From assembly GCF_011602085.1 (NCBI RefSeq), contig NZ_JAAONY010000002.1, positions 806,001 through 870,000 of the forward strand: a DNA stretch of 64,000 nucleotides, read 5' to 3'. Numbering within the stretch: position 1 is the stretch's first letter; each line of letters starts with the position of its first letter. The DNA is from Pseudoteredinibacter isoporae (lineage in GTDB: Bacteria; Pseudomonadota; Gammaproteobacteria; Pseudomonadales; Cellvibrionaceae). Position numbers and translations under genes: made by a program. Below the pieces are notes generated by a model. That model searched no databases, was not told the DNA's origin, and worked only from the letters and a program-made list of their open reading frames with translations. Positions 34,841 to 43,794 of this stretch are shown here, piece by piece.

Positions 34841-35774
34841 CCCGTTTATTGTCTTCTCCTACTACCTGCTTGGCTGGGTGCTTCTCAGCATTGCTTTGTC
34901 TTGGGTTTCCGCAGCACTGTACCCCTACTTTTCCCGGCAACTTAAAAACTATCACCCTGTGCAGGCTACCCGGCATACCTTTATGTTCGGTTTACTGGCA
35001 CCTGTCACCTCAGGCCTGGGGACTCTCGTTCTTGCAAGTCCGCAATTGGCCTTCCCCCTTGTCGCCAGTCATTGCCATAACGACAGCTGCGCGCCACATA
35101 CCCTGCACATCGAAATGAGTTCCATACTCAGCAGCTCTACCCTGGCATTAGGGGCCGCCGCTCTTTTGGTACTCTGCATGGCCATGGTTTGGCAACTGCG
35201 AGGTAATCACAGATATGAACGCATGCTGCAACAGTTGTCCGAAGCCGATTCTTTGGGTTATCGGTGGTTCGACAGTCCCAAACCTGTCGCCCGTTGTATT
35301 GGCTTGTTTCACCCTCAGGTTTACTTTTCCAGTGGCCTGTTGAACAGCATGGATACCAAACAACGCCAAGTTGTGCTGGCCCAGAACCTTGCTCGCGCAG
35401 CCCGGCACGAAAACCTGTGCTACTGGCTACTTAAATGGGCGACCGTTGCCTGGCCACAAACGGGCAAACAGCGAATCCGGCAAGAGTTTCTACAAAGAAG
35501 CTCAAGCAGCTGTGATATCAAAGCATTTAAAGTGCTTGGAGAAAAAGTAAACGTCGATTTTTTTATAGAGACACTTGAACGTATTTACGGGCAAGCGCGC
35601 TGGCAGGAACGCCAACAGATCTTTAGACGGGAACTCGGCACTCAAGGATCCGGCGCTACCGCCACAAAGCATCGAACATTATTGATCTTTGCTCAAATCA
35701 CCACCCTTGGATTGGCATTTACTGTAAGCGCTGTATATTTGGGGCATCCGATGTTGGAGATTTTTTCTCGCTAG
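34833..35774 (+). CDS. M56/BlaR1-like membrane protein with degenerate zinc motif
   Basis: A 313-residue membrane protein with about four hydrophobic segments (positions about 8-30, 48-70, 100-122 and near the C-terminus). The segment PQVYFSSGLLNSMDTKQRQVVLAQNLARAARHENLCYWLL aligns with the M56 peptidase core, where the zinc motif HELAH is expected, but here reads QNLAR (residues 184-188), so both His and the Glu are replaced. It is therefore probably not a protease. It follows the BlaI-like repressor and overlaps it, as BlaR1 does. Confidence 0.78.
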   Translation: MTSPFIVFSYYLLGWVLLSIALSWVSAALYPYFSRQLKNYHPVQATRHTFMFGLLAPVTSGLGTLVLASPQLAFPLVASHCHNDSCAPHTLHIEMSSILSSSTLALGAAALLVLCMAMVWQLRGNHRYERMLQQLSEADSLGYRWFDSPKPVARCIGLFHPQVYFSSGLLNSMDTKQRQVVLAQNLARAARHENLCYWLLKWATVAWPQTGKQRIRQEFLQRSSSSCDIKAFKVLGEKVNVDFFIETLERIYGQARWQERQQIFRRELGTQGSGATATKHRTLLIFAQITTLGLAFTVSAVYLGHPMLEIFSR

Positions 35775-35813
35775 CACCTTATTTTTTATTTAGACAGGAT
35801 TGGACAAGTATTC

Positions 35814-36215
35814 ATGTCAAATGATCTGATACTCCCGATGTTTGCACATATCATCCTGTGCGTTTCTCTCTATGCACTGCTGACACTGGCTCGCGCGCCG
35901 AAGGTTTGGGGAATCGGATTAAGGGATGACGGTGCCAACCCTTGGGGGGAAACCGAGCCCCGAATCAGTGCCAATCTCAAAAACCAATTTGAATGGCCTC
36001 TGTTCTTCTATATTGCCTGTTTACTGCAAATCACCACGGGCGAAACTGCCGGCGCATTGCAGACCGCTCTGGCCTGGATATTTGTTGCCGGGAGAGTCAT
36101 TCACAGTGTTGTTCAAATAGGCACAAACAATATTCGCCTCAGGGGCATCGTGTTCACGATTAACTTTATTGCGGTGTTGGCTATGTGGGCCGAATTGGCT
36201 TACAGAGCACTCTAA
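35814..36215 (+). CDS. MAPEG family membrane protein
   Basis: A 133-residue protein with four hydrophobic segments, of the membrane-associated eicosanoid/glutathione family. NLKNQFEWPLFFYIACLLQITTG and VAGRVIHSVVQIGTNNIRLRGIVFTINF are typical. The reaction is unknown; relatives bind glutathione or are isomerases. No link to neighbours is clear. Confidence 0.85.
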   Translation: MSNDLILPMFAHIILCVSLYALLTLARAPKVWGIGLRDDGANPWGETEPRISANLKNQFEWPLFFYIACLLQITTGETAGALQTALAWIFVAGRVIHSVVQIGTNNIRLRGIVFTINFIAVLAMWAELAYRAL

Positions 36216-36273
36216 ATCGCGCGCCGCTTTACCGTTATTAATATTGCTCGATACCTGAGCAGGAAAAGAATCT

Positions 36274-36690
36274 ATGAAGCAATCCATTGTACATATCGCT
36301 TTGGTCGTTCGAGACTACGATGAGGCTATTCGCTTTTACGTCGATAAACTACGGTTCGAACTTATCGAAGATACCTATCAGGCTGAGCAGGACAAGCGCT
36401 GGGTTGTCGTATCCCCTCCAGGCTCCCAAGGTGTCACCTTGCTATTGGCCAAAGCGTCCAAGCCCGAACAAGAACCGTTCATTGGAAATCAGGCGGGCGG
36501 CAGAGTCTTCCTGTTTTTAAATACCGACGATTTCTGGCGGGATTACAACCGTATGGTGTCCGAGGGCATTCATTTTGTCAGGGAACCAAAGGAACAGGAC
36601 TATGGAACCGTTGCCGTTTTTGAGGATCTCTATGGCAATCGCTGGGATTTATTGCAACTGAAATCTGATCACCCCATGTCTGCCCGATAA
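36274..36690 (+). CDS. VOC family (glyoxalase/dioxygenase-like) protein
   Basis: A 138-residue vicinal-oxygen-chelate protein. IVHIALVVRDYDEAIRFYVDKLRFELIED is the first metal-binding repeat, VFEDLYGNRWDLLQL the second. Metal ligands His in VHIALVV and Glu or Asp near the C-terminus fit. AGGAAAAG precedes the ATG. Substrate unknown. Confidence 0.88.
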   Translation: MKQSIVHIALVVRDYDEAIRFYVDKLRFELIEDTYQAEQDKRWVVVSPPGSQGVTLLLAKASKPEQEPFIGNQAGGRVFLFLNTDDFWRDYNRMVSEGIHFVREPKEQDYGTVAVFEDLYGNRWDLLQLKSDHPMSAR

Positions 36691-36703
36691 ATTCAACACA
36701 GCA

Positions 36704-36733
36704 TTCGAGGCCCAATCATACAAGGGCCTCGAA
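36704..36733. terminator. Hairpin between the converging VOC and EamA genes
   Basis: TTCGAGGCCC pairs perfectly with GGGCCTCGAA (10 bases) across a 10-base loop. It lacks a T run but lies between two gene ends, so it probably ends both transcripts. Confidence 0.5.
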
Positions 36734-36762
36734 CGTTAGCTAAAGGGCGCTAGAATAGAGCA

Positions 36763-37674
36763 CTAACCGCGTTTACGATGTAAGCGAAAACCCAGTTTCT
36801 CGGATTGAGTCACCAAACTCACGCCTGCTACGGTTACTGCCACGGCAACACCGTGCATGAAGGTAAAAGGCTGATTCAGAATCCAAGCGGCCATCAGCAA
36901 AGTAATCATCGGGCCGAGCATACCTGCCACACTGCCCTTTTGCGCACCCGCCAAGCCAATACCTCGATTCAACACAAACGATGCAAACACAGTTAATACA
37001 ATGGACAAAAAGGCACCGTAGGCCCAAATATCAAGGCCGATGCCTGACACATTAAAGCCATTCATCACGACAAAATGACTCGGTATTGTTAAGCCCGTGA
37101 TGCCCATCGCAACCGCGGTAAAAAAATCGCTACTGTATCGTCGCCCGTACTTCTGGCTTGCCAGAACATAATAGGCCGTAAGCAGTGCAGCTACGAAAAC
37201 GGCCGCTACCGCCAGCATTGAAGTACTCTGGTGCAATTGAACATCCTGCTTGAAAAATAACAACACGCCAATATAGGCGACCGCCAAGCCAAACCATTGA
37301 ACACGATTTATTGAATGCCCCCGAAATGCCTGAATGACCACCACAATAATCGGATAGCTAAACAGGATGATTCGCTCTAAACCCGCGGTCAGAAATTGCA
37401 AGGCCCACATGTCCAGATAGCTGGCAATGTGATAGCAGGCAAAACCCGGCAAAGCGATCAATGCGAACGCACTCAGGGGTGGTTTATGCGCCAGCTTTCT
37501 CCAAGCCCATAGGCCGGCAAGAAAATAGAATGGCAATGCAATAAGCATGCGTATTAGCATCAGTTGATCCACTGTGGCGCCAGCTTTGAACGCCCATTGA
37601 ATCAAAATTGACTTACTGGAAAACAGAGTTGTGCCCAAACAAACGAGCAATATACCTTTGGTGTTTTCATTCAC
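36763..37674 (-). CDS. EamA/DMT-family transporter
   Basis: A 303-residue transporter with about ten transmembrane helices in two EamA repeats (GILLVCLGTTLFSSKSILIQWAFKAG, then SMLAVAAVFVAALLTAYYVLASQ). The GTG at 37674 follows AGGAGA at 9 bases and begins MNENTKGILL, so I prefer it to the longer version from 37773. Substrate unknown. The leader contains alternative hairpins. Confidence 0.85.
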   Translation of the reverse strand: MNENTKGILLVCLGTTLFSSKSILIQWAFKAGATVDQLMLIRMLIALPFYFLAGLWAWRKLAHKPPLSAFALIALPGFACYHIASYLDMWALQFLTAGLERIILFSYPIIVVVIQAFRGHSINRVQWFGLAVAYIGVLLFFKQDVQLHQSTSMLAVAAVFVAALLTAYYVLASQKYGRRYSSDFFTAVAMGITGLTIPSHFVVMNGFNVSGIGLDIWAYGAFLSIVLTVFASFVLNRGIGLAGAQKGSVAGMLGPMITLLMAAWILNQPFTFMHGVAVAVTVAGVSLVTQSEKLGFRLHRKRG

Positions 37675-37742
37675 TGATGTATCTCCTGATTGATTTTCTT
37701 GCTTGGGGTGAAGCAGCGGAATAAACCAGGACTGAGAAGCGA

Positions 37743-37789
37743 GCCGCGGATTATTCCGCAGCCGTGTAGACAATAGCTACCCGCTGCGG
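37743..37789 (-). promoter_or_regulatory. Leader of the EamA gene with two mutually exclusive hairpins
   Basis: On the minus strand CCGCAGC (37783-37789 complement) can pair with GCTGCGG (37756-37762 complement), or the latter can instead pair with TCCGCGGC (37743-37750 complement). The two stems cannot form together, as in attenuators or riboswitches. No known class is recognised and no T run follows. Confidence 0.38.
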
Positions 37790-37957
37790 ACGGAAATCCA
37801 CAGTAGGTTAAGAAGATTAATGGCTTTTAATGCGACCATGATTACTTGAGTGCTAATGTTTGAATGTTAACGAGTATACGTCATCTTGATTGAAAAGCGA
37901 GCCTGTTAAGACAGATCACAAAATAAGGGCCACTGAAACCCGGCAGCCCTATAGATG

Positions 37958-39130
37958 TTACTCCATCGCAAACGTCAGACCGGCATTTGCTTGCAGGCGG
38001 TCAATCAATTGCTCACCCATCGCCGACGCCGGTGTCCAAATACCACCGCTGGACATGTCCGGGTTCTTCAGCAAACAAACTGCGCTTTCCGCAATCATCT
38101 TACAAGTAGAACCATAACCCGGATCTTTGTCACCTTTAACGCTGGCCATCAGGCTGTCACCCGCACTGTTACTGCCGACAAACAACACATCATAGAAGCC
38201 GTTTTCACGTTCTTCTTTGCTGGGCCCTTCCCCCGGCTTTTTAGGATCATTGGCCATGGATTTGTCTTCCGCGATAGCCTTAGCCATCGCTTCTCCGTTG
38301 TCACCAGGGCCGGTCAGCATCATTTCGTCGTAGCTGAAATCCTCACCATATTGGTGGCCCATCAGGTAATTGGAGCGATGAATGTTTTTGGTATTGATAG
38401 TCGCCATCACAAAAGGTGCGGACCAACTTTGCAGATCGTCTTCATAGATGGGGGCCATTCCGTGGGGCTGCTCCGGACCGTTAAAATTTTCGGTCAAAGC
38501 AAAAGGGTTCATCAGCACGTTTACCAACTCAGGATCTTTTGCTGCGGCCGCCATGGTCGCCTTAAAGCTGGCGAGTGTGCCACCTGAAAACGTGCCATTC
38601 ATTGCACGCACCCGCCCTTTAATTCTGGATAGCGGTGCGGAAAGCTTTTCCTGAGCAGCCTGCTGCAGAAAGTGAACACCCAGATCGAATGGAACCGAAT
38701 CAAAACCACAGGAGAAAACAATACGTGCGCCACTGGCCTTGGCGGTCTCCTGATGAGCATTAATCATTTCGTGCATCCAACCCGGCTCACCACAGAGATC
38801 CACATAGTCTGTACCCGCTTGCGCGCAGGCTTTTACCAGATCATTCCCATACAACTGATAGGGCCCAACGGTCGTTAGCACAACCTGAGTGCGAGCAGCC
38901 ATTGCACGGATGCTGTCCGGACTACTGGCATCCGCGACAAGCATGGGAACGCTGGTAGGAATTCCCATTTCATCACGTACAGCAGCGAGCTTCTCTTCGC
39001 TGCGACCGGCCATTGCCCAAACGACATCGCCATTCACACCATATTGCTGATTGAGGTATTCGCAAACCAGACGCCCGGTATAACCGGTAGCGCCATACAC
39101 CACAATGCCAAATTCTCTATTCTCGGCCAT
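37958..39130 (-). CDS. Saccharopine dehydrogenase family NADP-binding protein
   Basis: A 390-residue protein with the N-terminal Rossmann motif VVYGATGYTGRLVCEYL and the trans-acting enoyl-reductase-like sequence (AGRSEEKLAAVRDEMG, VVLTTVGPYQLYGNDLVKACAQAGTDYVDLCGE). Relatives work with lipid or polyketide enzymes as NADPH-dependent reductases. It is a single gene; substrate unknown. Confidence 0.85.
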   Translation of the reverse strand: MAENREFGIVVYGATGYTGRLVCEYLNQQYGVNGDVVWAMAGRSEEKLAAVRDEMGIPTSVPMLVADASSPDSIRAMAARTQVVLTTVGPYQLYGNDLVKACAQAGTDYVDLCGEPGWMHEMINAHQETAKASGARIVFSCGFDSVPFDLGVHFLQQAAQEKLSAPLSRIKGRVRAMNGTFSGGTLASFKATMAAAAKDPELVNVLMNPFALTENFNGPEQPHGMAPIYEDDLQSWSAPFVMATINTKNIHRSNYLMGHQYGEDFSYDEMMLTGPGDNGEAMAKAIAEDKSMANDPKKPGEGPSKEERENGFYDVLFVGSNSAGDSLMASVKGDKDPGYGSTCKMIAESAVCLLKNPDMSSGGIWTPASAMGEQLIDRLQANAGLTFAME

Positions 39131-39340
39131 AGCTGCCCTCTCCTGTCGTGCTTAAACATAATTCGGGTTTGCCGCTTCATTGTGCTGTGAAGTAACCACA
39201 CAAAAATTGGCAAAATGTACCCGCTAAGAATTTATCATAGGTGAAAAAAGGTCGCTTTATAATGGCGACTAATGACAGATAACAGCGAGGACTGCCAAGT
39301 TGAAAGAGACTATTTTCAAGGTTTATTTTGAACTATAAAC

Positions 39341-39365
39341 AAACCGAAGCTTAACGCTTCGGTTT
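39341..39365 (-). terminator. Terminator of the antiporter gene
   Basis: AAACCGAAGC pairs perfectly with GCTTCGGTTT across a 5-base loop. Read on the minus strand, the 3' side continues TTTGTTTATAG. It lies 16 bases after the antiporter stop. Confidence 0.75.
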
Positions 39366-39381
39366 ATAGGGAAACGAGTAT

Positions 39382-41289
39382 TCAGGAAGGTTCGGGATCA
39401 AATCCTGGCAAGCTGGGCTGCTCGGTATCACCATTCTTTTTGTTCTGTTTTTTCTTCTTTTTCTCGAGCTGCTTTTCCTGTTTTTTTACCGCTTCTTCCG
39501 CATCGGCTTCAGCGAGCGCCAATACCGTTGAACCGGGTTCAGGGTGAGTATCATCACCTACCAACACCGGCATGGCTTTTCCTTTGGAGCTAATGATGAA
39601 CAAGGGGATACGCTTGCCAACGTAATCAGATTGATACATCGCCCAGCTGTATTCTTCGGTAATGTTGGTGCTTTTGATTTCAGCCCCTTTGTTCATTTTT
39701 GTCGCCAGATCATAGTAGCTGATGTCTTCGGCAAAGAGCTTGTGGCCCTGATAGCTGTCCGCAAACTGGTGCTTGTCGAAGCTGTTCATATCTCGCACGG
39801 ACATCAGGCTGTAAATACGATCGCTCCCGAAATCCGCTCGAAAATGTACAGCGGATATTGCGTTCAGATGTTGCTGTCGGGAAATGGCTAAAAGGCTGCC
39901 CATGCCACTCAAATCCAAATAAGTTTCCGCATGATCCGAAACCGGGTTGCCATAAAATGTATCCAAGCCCTCCATGCGAGCTTGACGAATATCATTCCAG
40001 TTGGAATCCACCAGCAGGCAAGGCAGGTCGTGGCGCTGAAATTCCTTGGCGAGTGCCCGCGAAAAGGCATTGGCCCCCACCATTAGAAAACCTCTTGGCG
40101 TGGGCTCTGCTACACCCAGCCAGCGCGCCAGTAAACGCGAAGTACTGCTTTGCAGCACTACGGTGCCAATAATCATAAAGAAGGTCATGGGCACCAACAG
40201 CGCCGCTTCTTCAAAGCCTGCGGCTAACAAACGGTCGGCAAAGATAGCCGAGATCGCCGCGGCAACAATCCCTCGAGGTGCAATCCAGGCGAGCAGACCC
40301 CGTTCAGGCCAGCTGACATCCAGCCCCCAGGTACTCACCAGAATTTTCAGCGGACGCGCGACAAACTGCAACACCAGCAACAGAGTCAGTGCCGGCCAGA
40401 AGATATCCGCCAGCTGCTGCAAATCAATCCGCGCCGCCAATAAGATAAACAGCATAGAGATCAGTAATAAGCTCAGATGCTCTTTGAAGTTCAGAATCGG
40501 GTGAATATCGAGATCGGATTTGTTCGCCAACCACATCCCCATTACGGTGACTGCGATTAATCCTGATTCGTGCACCACGGCATTGGAACCGCTGAAAGCA
40601 ATCAGAACCAGGCTGAGGGTGGCGATATTCTGCAAATATTCGGGAATCAGGTTTTTGCTCAATAACAAACCCAGAATGATTCCCGCTGCAACGCCGATAG
40701 CGGTACCGGCGGCAACTGCCTCCAGAAACAGCAGTAAAACATGACTGGCCGGCAAATTATTCACACTGGCCAGAATAAATTCAAAGGTAATAACCGCCAT
40801 CAGGGCACCCACCGGGTCGATGGCAATGCCTTCCCAGCGCAAAATATTGGCGATCTTGGCGGTGGGGCGCACGGCTCTCAACATGGGCACAATCACGGTT
40901 GGTCCCGTCACAATCACAATTGCCCCAAACAGCGCACTCACTTGCCAGCTGAAACTGAAAATCATATGAGTTGCAATGGCGACAACCACCCAGGTGACCA
41001 GGGCACCGACTGTGATCATTCGCCGCACTACCCGATCGACCCCCTGAATCTCTTTTAAATTCAGTGTGAGACTGCCCTCAAACAGAATAATGGCCACCGA
41101 CATCGACACCATGGGCATGAGCAGATCACCCAACATTGCGTCCGGGTCAACCCACCCGGTTACCGGCCCGGCGATCAATCCGCTTAACAGGAGAAACAGA
41201 ATGGCTGGCAACTTCACTCGCCAGGCCAACCACTGACACAACATGGCAACGACGAGGACAAGGGCGAGAACGAGTTCCAGATGGGGCAT
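39382..41289 (-). CDS. CPA1-type Na+/H+ antiporter with C-terminal TrkA-like domain and Lys-rich tail
   Basis: A 635-residue monovalent cation:proton antiporter. About twelve transmembrane segments cover residues 1-390; AIDPVGALMAV and RGIVAAAIS carry the ion-site residues of the family. Residues about 395-580 look like a Rossmann-type RCK/TrkA-N domain (PTPRGFLMVGANAFSRALAKEF, LLVDSNWNDIRQARMEGL, ETYLDLSGMGSLLAISRQ), which in homologues binds nucleotides. The last 35 residues are highly Lys-rich (KKQEKQLEKKKKKQNKKN). It should handle pH or sodium. The promoter side is divided from ppk2 by a structured repeat. Confidence 0.9.
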   Translation of the reverse strand: MPHLELVLALVLVVAMLCQWLAWRVKLPAILFLLLSGLIAGPVTGWVDPDAMLGDLLMPMVSMSVAIILFEGSLTLNLKEIQGVDRVVRRMITVGALVTWVVVAIATHMIFSFSWQVSALFGAIVIVTGPTVIVPMLRAVRPTAKIANILRWEGIAIDPVGALMAVITFEFILASVNNLPASHVLLLFLEAVAAGTAIGVAAGIILGLLLSKNLIPEYLQNIATLSLVLIAFSGSNAVVHESGLIAVTVMGMWLANKSDLDIHPILNFKEHLSLLLISMLFILLAARIDLQQLADIFWPALTLLLVLQFVARPLKILVSTWGLDVSWPERGLLAWIAPRGIVAAAISAIFADRLLAAGFEEAALLVPMTFFMIIGTVVLQSSTSRLLARWLGVAEPTPRGFLMVGANAFSRALAKEFQRHDLPCLLVDSNWNDIRQARMEGLDTFYGNPVSDHAETYLDLSGMGSLLAISRQQHLNAISAVHFRADFGSDRIYSLMSVRDMNSFDKHQFADSYQGHKLFAEDISYYDLATKMNKGAEIKSTNITEEYSWAMYQSDYVGKRIPLFIISSKGKAMPVLVGDDTHPEPGSTVLALAEADAEEAVKKQEKQLEKKKKKQNKKNGDTEQPSLPGFDPEPS

Positions 41290-41417
41290 CAGACTTCCTT
41301 ATTGTGATTTTCTAGCAAGCATAGCAGTTTACCCCATTCGTGCTGAATATTGGGTGAGCCGTTAATCAATGGTCGCTCTCAAGCGATTTGTTTGATTCCG
41401 GGGGCAGAACCCAGGTC

Positions 41418-41516
41418 CAGCGGGCAGACCTTGTTTTTCCGTTCCGAATGCTGCATCCATGCAGCTACCCGTTCCATCCAGGAGCCTAGTCACTCCAAAA
41501 CAAGGCCTGCCCGCTG
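41418..41516. repeat. Structured intergenic repeat, copy 3 (variant sequence)
   Basis: Arms CAGCGGGCAGACCTTGTTTT (41418-41437) and its complement (41497-41516) pair at 19 of 20 positions. The core holds TGCATCCATGCA and a TTCCATCCAGGA unit, the same two-hairpin layout as copies 1 and 2 but with different stem bases. It lies in the 323-base gap between the antiporter start and the ppk2 end. Confidence 0.75.
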
Positions 41517-41558
41517 AACCTTACCAGGGTGGCACCTCAATAGCAGTCCAAACAAAAA

Positions 41559-41579
41559 GGCCGAGGTTTTAACTCGGCC
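41559..41579 (-). terminator. Intrinsic terminator after ppk2
   Basis: GGCCGAG and CTCGGCC form a perfect 7-base stem with a 7-base loop; on the minus strand it is followed by TTTTTGTTT. Confidence 0.9.
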
Positions 41580-41612
41580 CTTGTGTACATTTACAAATCA
41601 ACTTGTGACGCT

Positions 41613-42626
41613 TTACCAATCCCCTAAATGATGCCCCAGAATATGCTTGGATTTGGCAATAATATGCTCGCTGTGACCAACAATCAGTGGATCCGGGCGA
41701 CGTACCACATGCTCATCTTTATCGGGATAAGGCAGACTGTTTAAGAAGTGCATCATACACGCCAAGCGGGCACGCTTTTTATCATTGGACTTCACAATCG
41801 TCCACGGTGCATCCGCCGTATCGGTGTAGAAGAACATCGCCTCCTTGGCCTCGGCATACTCGTCCCACTTACTCAAAGACGCTTTATCAATCGGAGACAA
41901 CTTCCACTGCTTCAGAGGATCATTCGCACGACTTTCAAAGCGACGTGCCTGCTCCTCCTGGCCCACTGAGAACCAATACTTGAACAAACGAATACCACTG
42001 CGCACCATCATGCGTTCCAGCTCCGGTGTCTGGCGCATAAACTCCAGATATTCTTCCGGCGTACAGAACTCCATAACCCGCTCTACACCGGCGCGGTTGT
42101 ACCAGGAGCGGTCAAACAAGACCATCTCACCACGCGTGGGCAAATGTTTAATATAACGTTGAAAGTACCACTGGCCCGCTTCATTTTCCGACGGTTTTTC
42201 CAGCGCAACTACACGGGCACCACGAGGGTTCAAATGTTCGGTGAAGCGCTTGATCGCGCCTCCCTTACCGGCGGCGTCACGACCTTCGAAAATCATCACG
42301 ATCTTCTGGCCGGTGTCCTTAACCCACTTTTGGACTTTCAGCAGCTCAATTTGCAGCTGGCGTTTTTTACGATCGTAATCCTGGCGCTTGAGTTTGGTCT
42401 TGTAGGGATATTCTCCACTTAAAAACAACCTGCGGATTGCCTCGGGATCTTTACGCAATTCAGCCAAGTATTGCAGATGGTCCACCGAATCTTCACCCTC
42501 GACAATCGCACTGGCAGCTTCACCAGCGAGGGTTTCCAGCGTCTCCTCATTCACAGCACTGAAATCAACTTCTGCCAATTCGCTGTGGTTGGGCAAAGGT
42601 TCAGTGTTCACTGTATCGTCTTTCAC
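41613..42626 (-). CDS. ppk2: Polyphosphate kinase 2
   Basis: A cytoplasmic kinase that moves phosphate between polyphosphate and nucleotides. The P-loop FEGRDAAGKGGAIKRF, the lid region YFQRYIKHLPTRGEMVLFDRSWYNRAGVERVM and DPLKQWKLSPID are the standard PPK2 motifs. The frame is open to a GTG at 42656, but I chose the GTG at 42626 because AGGAGAG lies 5 bases upstream. Length then 337. The N-terminal 70 residues are acidic and family-variable. ppx lies 18 kb away on the other strand. Confidence 0.93.
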   Translation of the reverse strand: MKDDTVNTEPLPNHSELAEVDFSAVNEETLETLAGEAASAIVEGEDSVDHLQYLAELRKDPEAIRRLFLSGEYPYKTKLKRQDYDRKKRQLQIELLKVQKWVKDTGQKIVMIFEGRDAAGKGGAIKRFTEHLNPRGARVVALEKPSENEAGQWYFQRYIKHLPTRGEMVLFDRSWYNRAGVERVMEFCTPEEYLEFMRQTPELERMMVRSGIRLFKYWFSVGQEEQARRFESRANDPLKQWKLSPIDKASLSKWDEYAEAKEAMFFYTDTADAPWTIVKSNDKKRARLACMMHFLNSLPYPDKDEHVVRRPDPLIVGHSEHIIAKSKHILGHHLGDW

Positions 42627-42672
42627 GGTTTCTCTCCTAGTTTCAAATTCGTCCACTTGGCATAGGCTGTTA

Positions 42673-42692
42673 TCTAATTTGACGAAATTAGA
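42673..42692. promoter_or_regulatory. Perfect inverted repeat upstream of ppk2
   Basis: TCTAATTT and AAATTAGA pair perfectly around GACG, 47-66 bases before the ppk2 start. It could be a regulator site. Confidence 0.3.
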
Positions 42693-42792
42693 GCGTCTTC
42701 AGAACACGATGCGCCTATTTAGTTTATATGTTCAGTATGACACTTATATACCACAGGCCAAGGACACATTTGCTGATCTAAAACAAGGAAAA

Positions 42793-42813
42793 CCAGCCCG
42801 GAATGGAGGCTGG
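42793..42813 (-). terminator. Terminator after the SDR gene
   Basis: CCAGCC and GGCTGG form a perfect 6-base stem with a 9-base loop; on the minus strand TTTTCCTTGTTTT follows. Confidence 0.7.
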
Positions 42814-42828
42814 CACAAGGCGCTGTTT

Positions 42829-43794
42829 TCAGTGGGCTTTTCCGAGCTGAGCCATGCCTTCCTGCCAGCTGATGATAGGGCTATACCCCAATGCCTTGCG
42901 AGCTTTGCTGTCATCCAATGTGCAGTTGCGGGACATCACCATCACCGCGTATTTGTTCAGTGGTGGTTCGCTGGAAAGGTTCAGTAAGCGCCACATGCCC
43001 TCGCACAACGCCCCCAAGGCTTCAGCAAACCAGAGCGGCAAATTCTTATTCCCCAATTCAAGGTTTTTACTGGCCGCCATTCCCTCAATCATCTGCCGCA
43101 GACTGTGATCCGCATCGTCCAGTACAAAGTAGGCCTCGCCACCCTCGCCTTTCGTCAACGCCAGTTCAATAGCGTGAATCAAGTTATCAATATGGGTAGA
43201 AGACGTCATGGCTTTGCCGTGATTGATCCATACCCAGGCATTGCGTTCGCACATTTGCTCAATGGCCGGCAGCAGGGTTTGATCACCCGGCCCCCAGATC
43301 AAACGGGGACGAATCACCAGGCAAGTCATTTCAGCGCTATTGGCGGCCATTACGCTCTGTTCAGCCTGAGCCTTGCTGGCGCAATAGGGGTACGGAGAAT
43401 CCGGAGCAAGCGGATAATGTTCATCCGCCTTGAAAAGATCCTGCCCATGCACCAAACCGGCTTCGGTTCCGATATGAATAAACCGTTTTACGCCGGCTTG
43501 CTTGGCCGCCTTGAGCACATTTTCCGTGCCCAGAACATTGGCCTTAAACCAGGCATCTTTTGGTCCCCAGGCTTCCACATAAGCGGCACTGTGAATCACC
43601 AGTTCACAATCACCAAGGTGTTCGGCCTTGATAGACTCAAGATCGCAACGTTCAGGACGCCCTCCGAGGGATTTGATTAACTGATCACTTTCGGCACGGC
43701 GTGACATAGCGACAACTTCATGCCCGCGATCCACCAGCATTGCCAAAGCCGCTTTGCCCACAAAGCCCGAGGCTCCGGTAAGAAATATTTTCAT
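42829..43794 (-). CDS. NAD-dependent epimerase/dehydratase family protein (extended SDR)
   Basis: A 321-residue extended short-chain dehydrogenase. FLTGASGFVGKAALAML is the NAD-binding loop, and YPYCASKAQAEQ gives the YxxxK catalytic motif (Tyr and Lys). Family members act on nucleotide sugars or sterol-like lipids. Substrate unknown. It ends before a good terminator, and recJ lies 121 bases upstream on the same strand. Confidence 0.88.
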   Translation of the reverse strand: MKIFLTGASGFVGKAALAMLVDRGHEVVAMSRRAESDQLIKSLGGRPERCDLESIKAEHLGDCELVIHSAAYVEAWGPKDAWFKANVLGTENVLKAAKQAGVKRFIHIGTEAGLVHGQDLFKADEHYPLAPDSPYPYCASKAQAEQSVMAANSAEMTCLVIRPRLIWGPGDQTLLPAIEQMCERNAWVWINHGKAMTSSTHIDNLIHAIELALTKGEGGEAYFVLDDADHSLRQMIEGMAASKNLELGNKNLPLWFAEALGALCEGMWRLLNLSSEPPLNKYAVMVMSRNCTLDDSKARKALGYSPIISWQEGMAQLGKAH

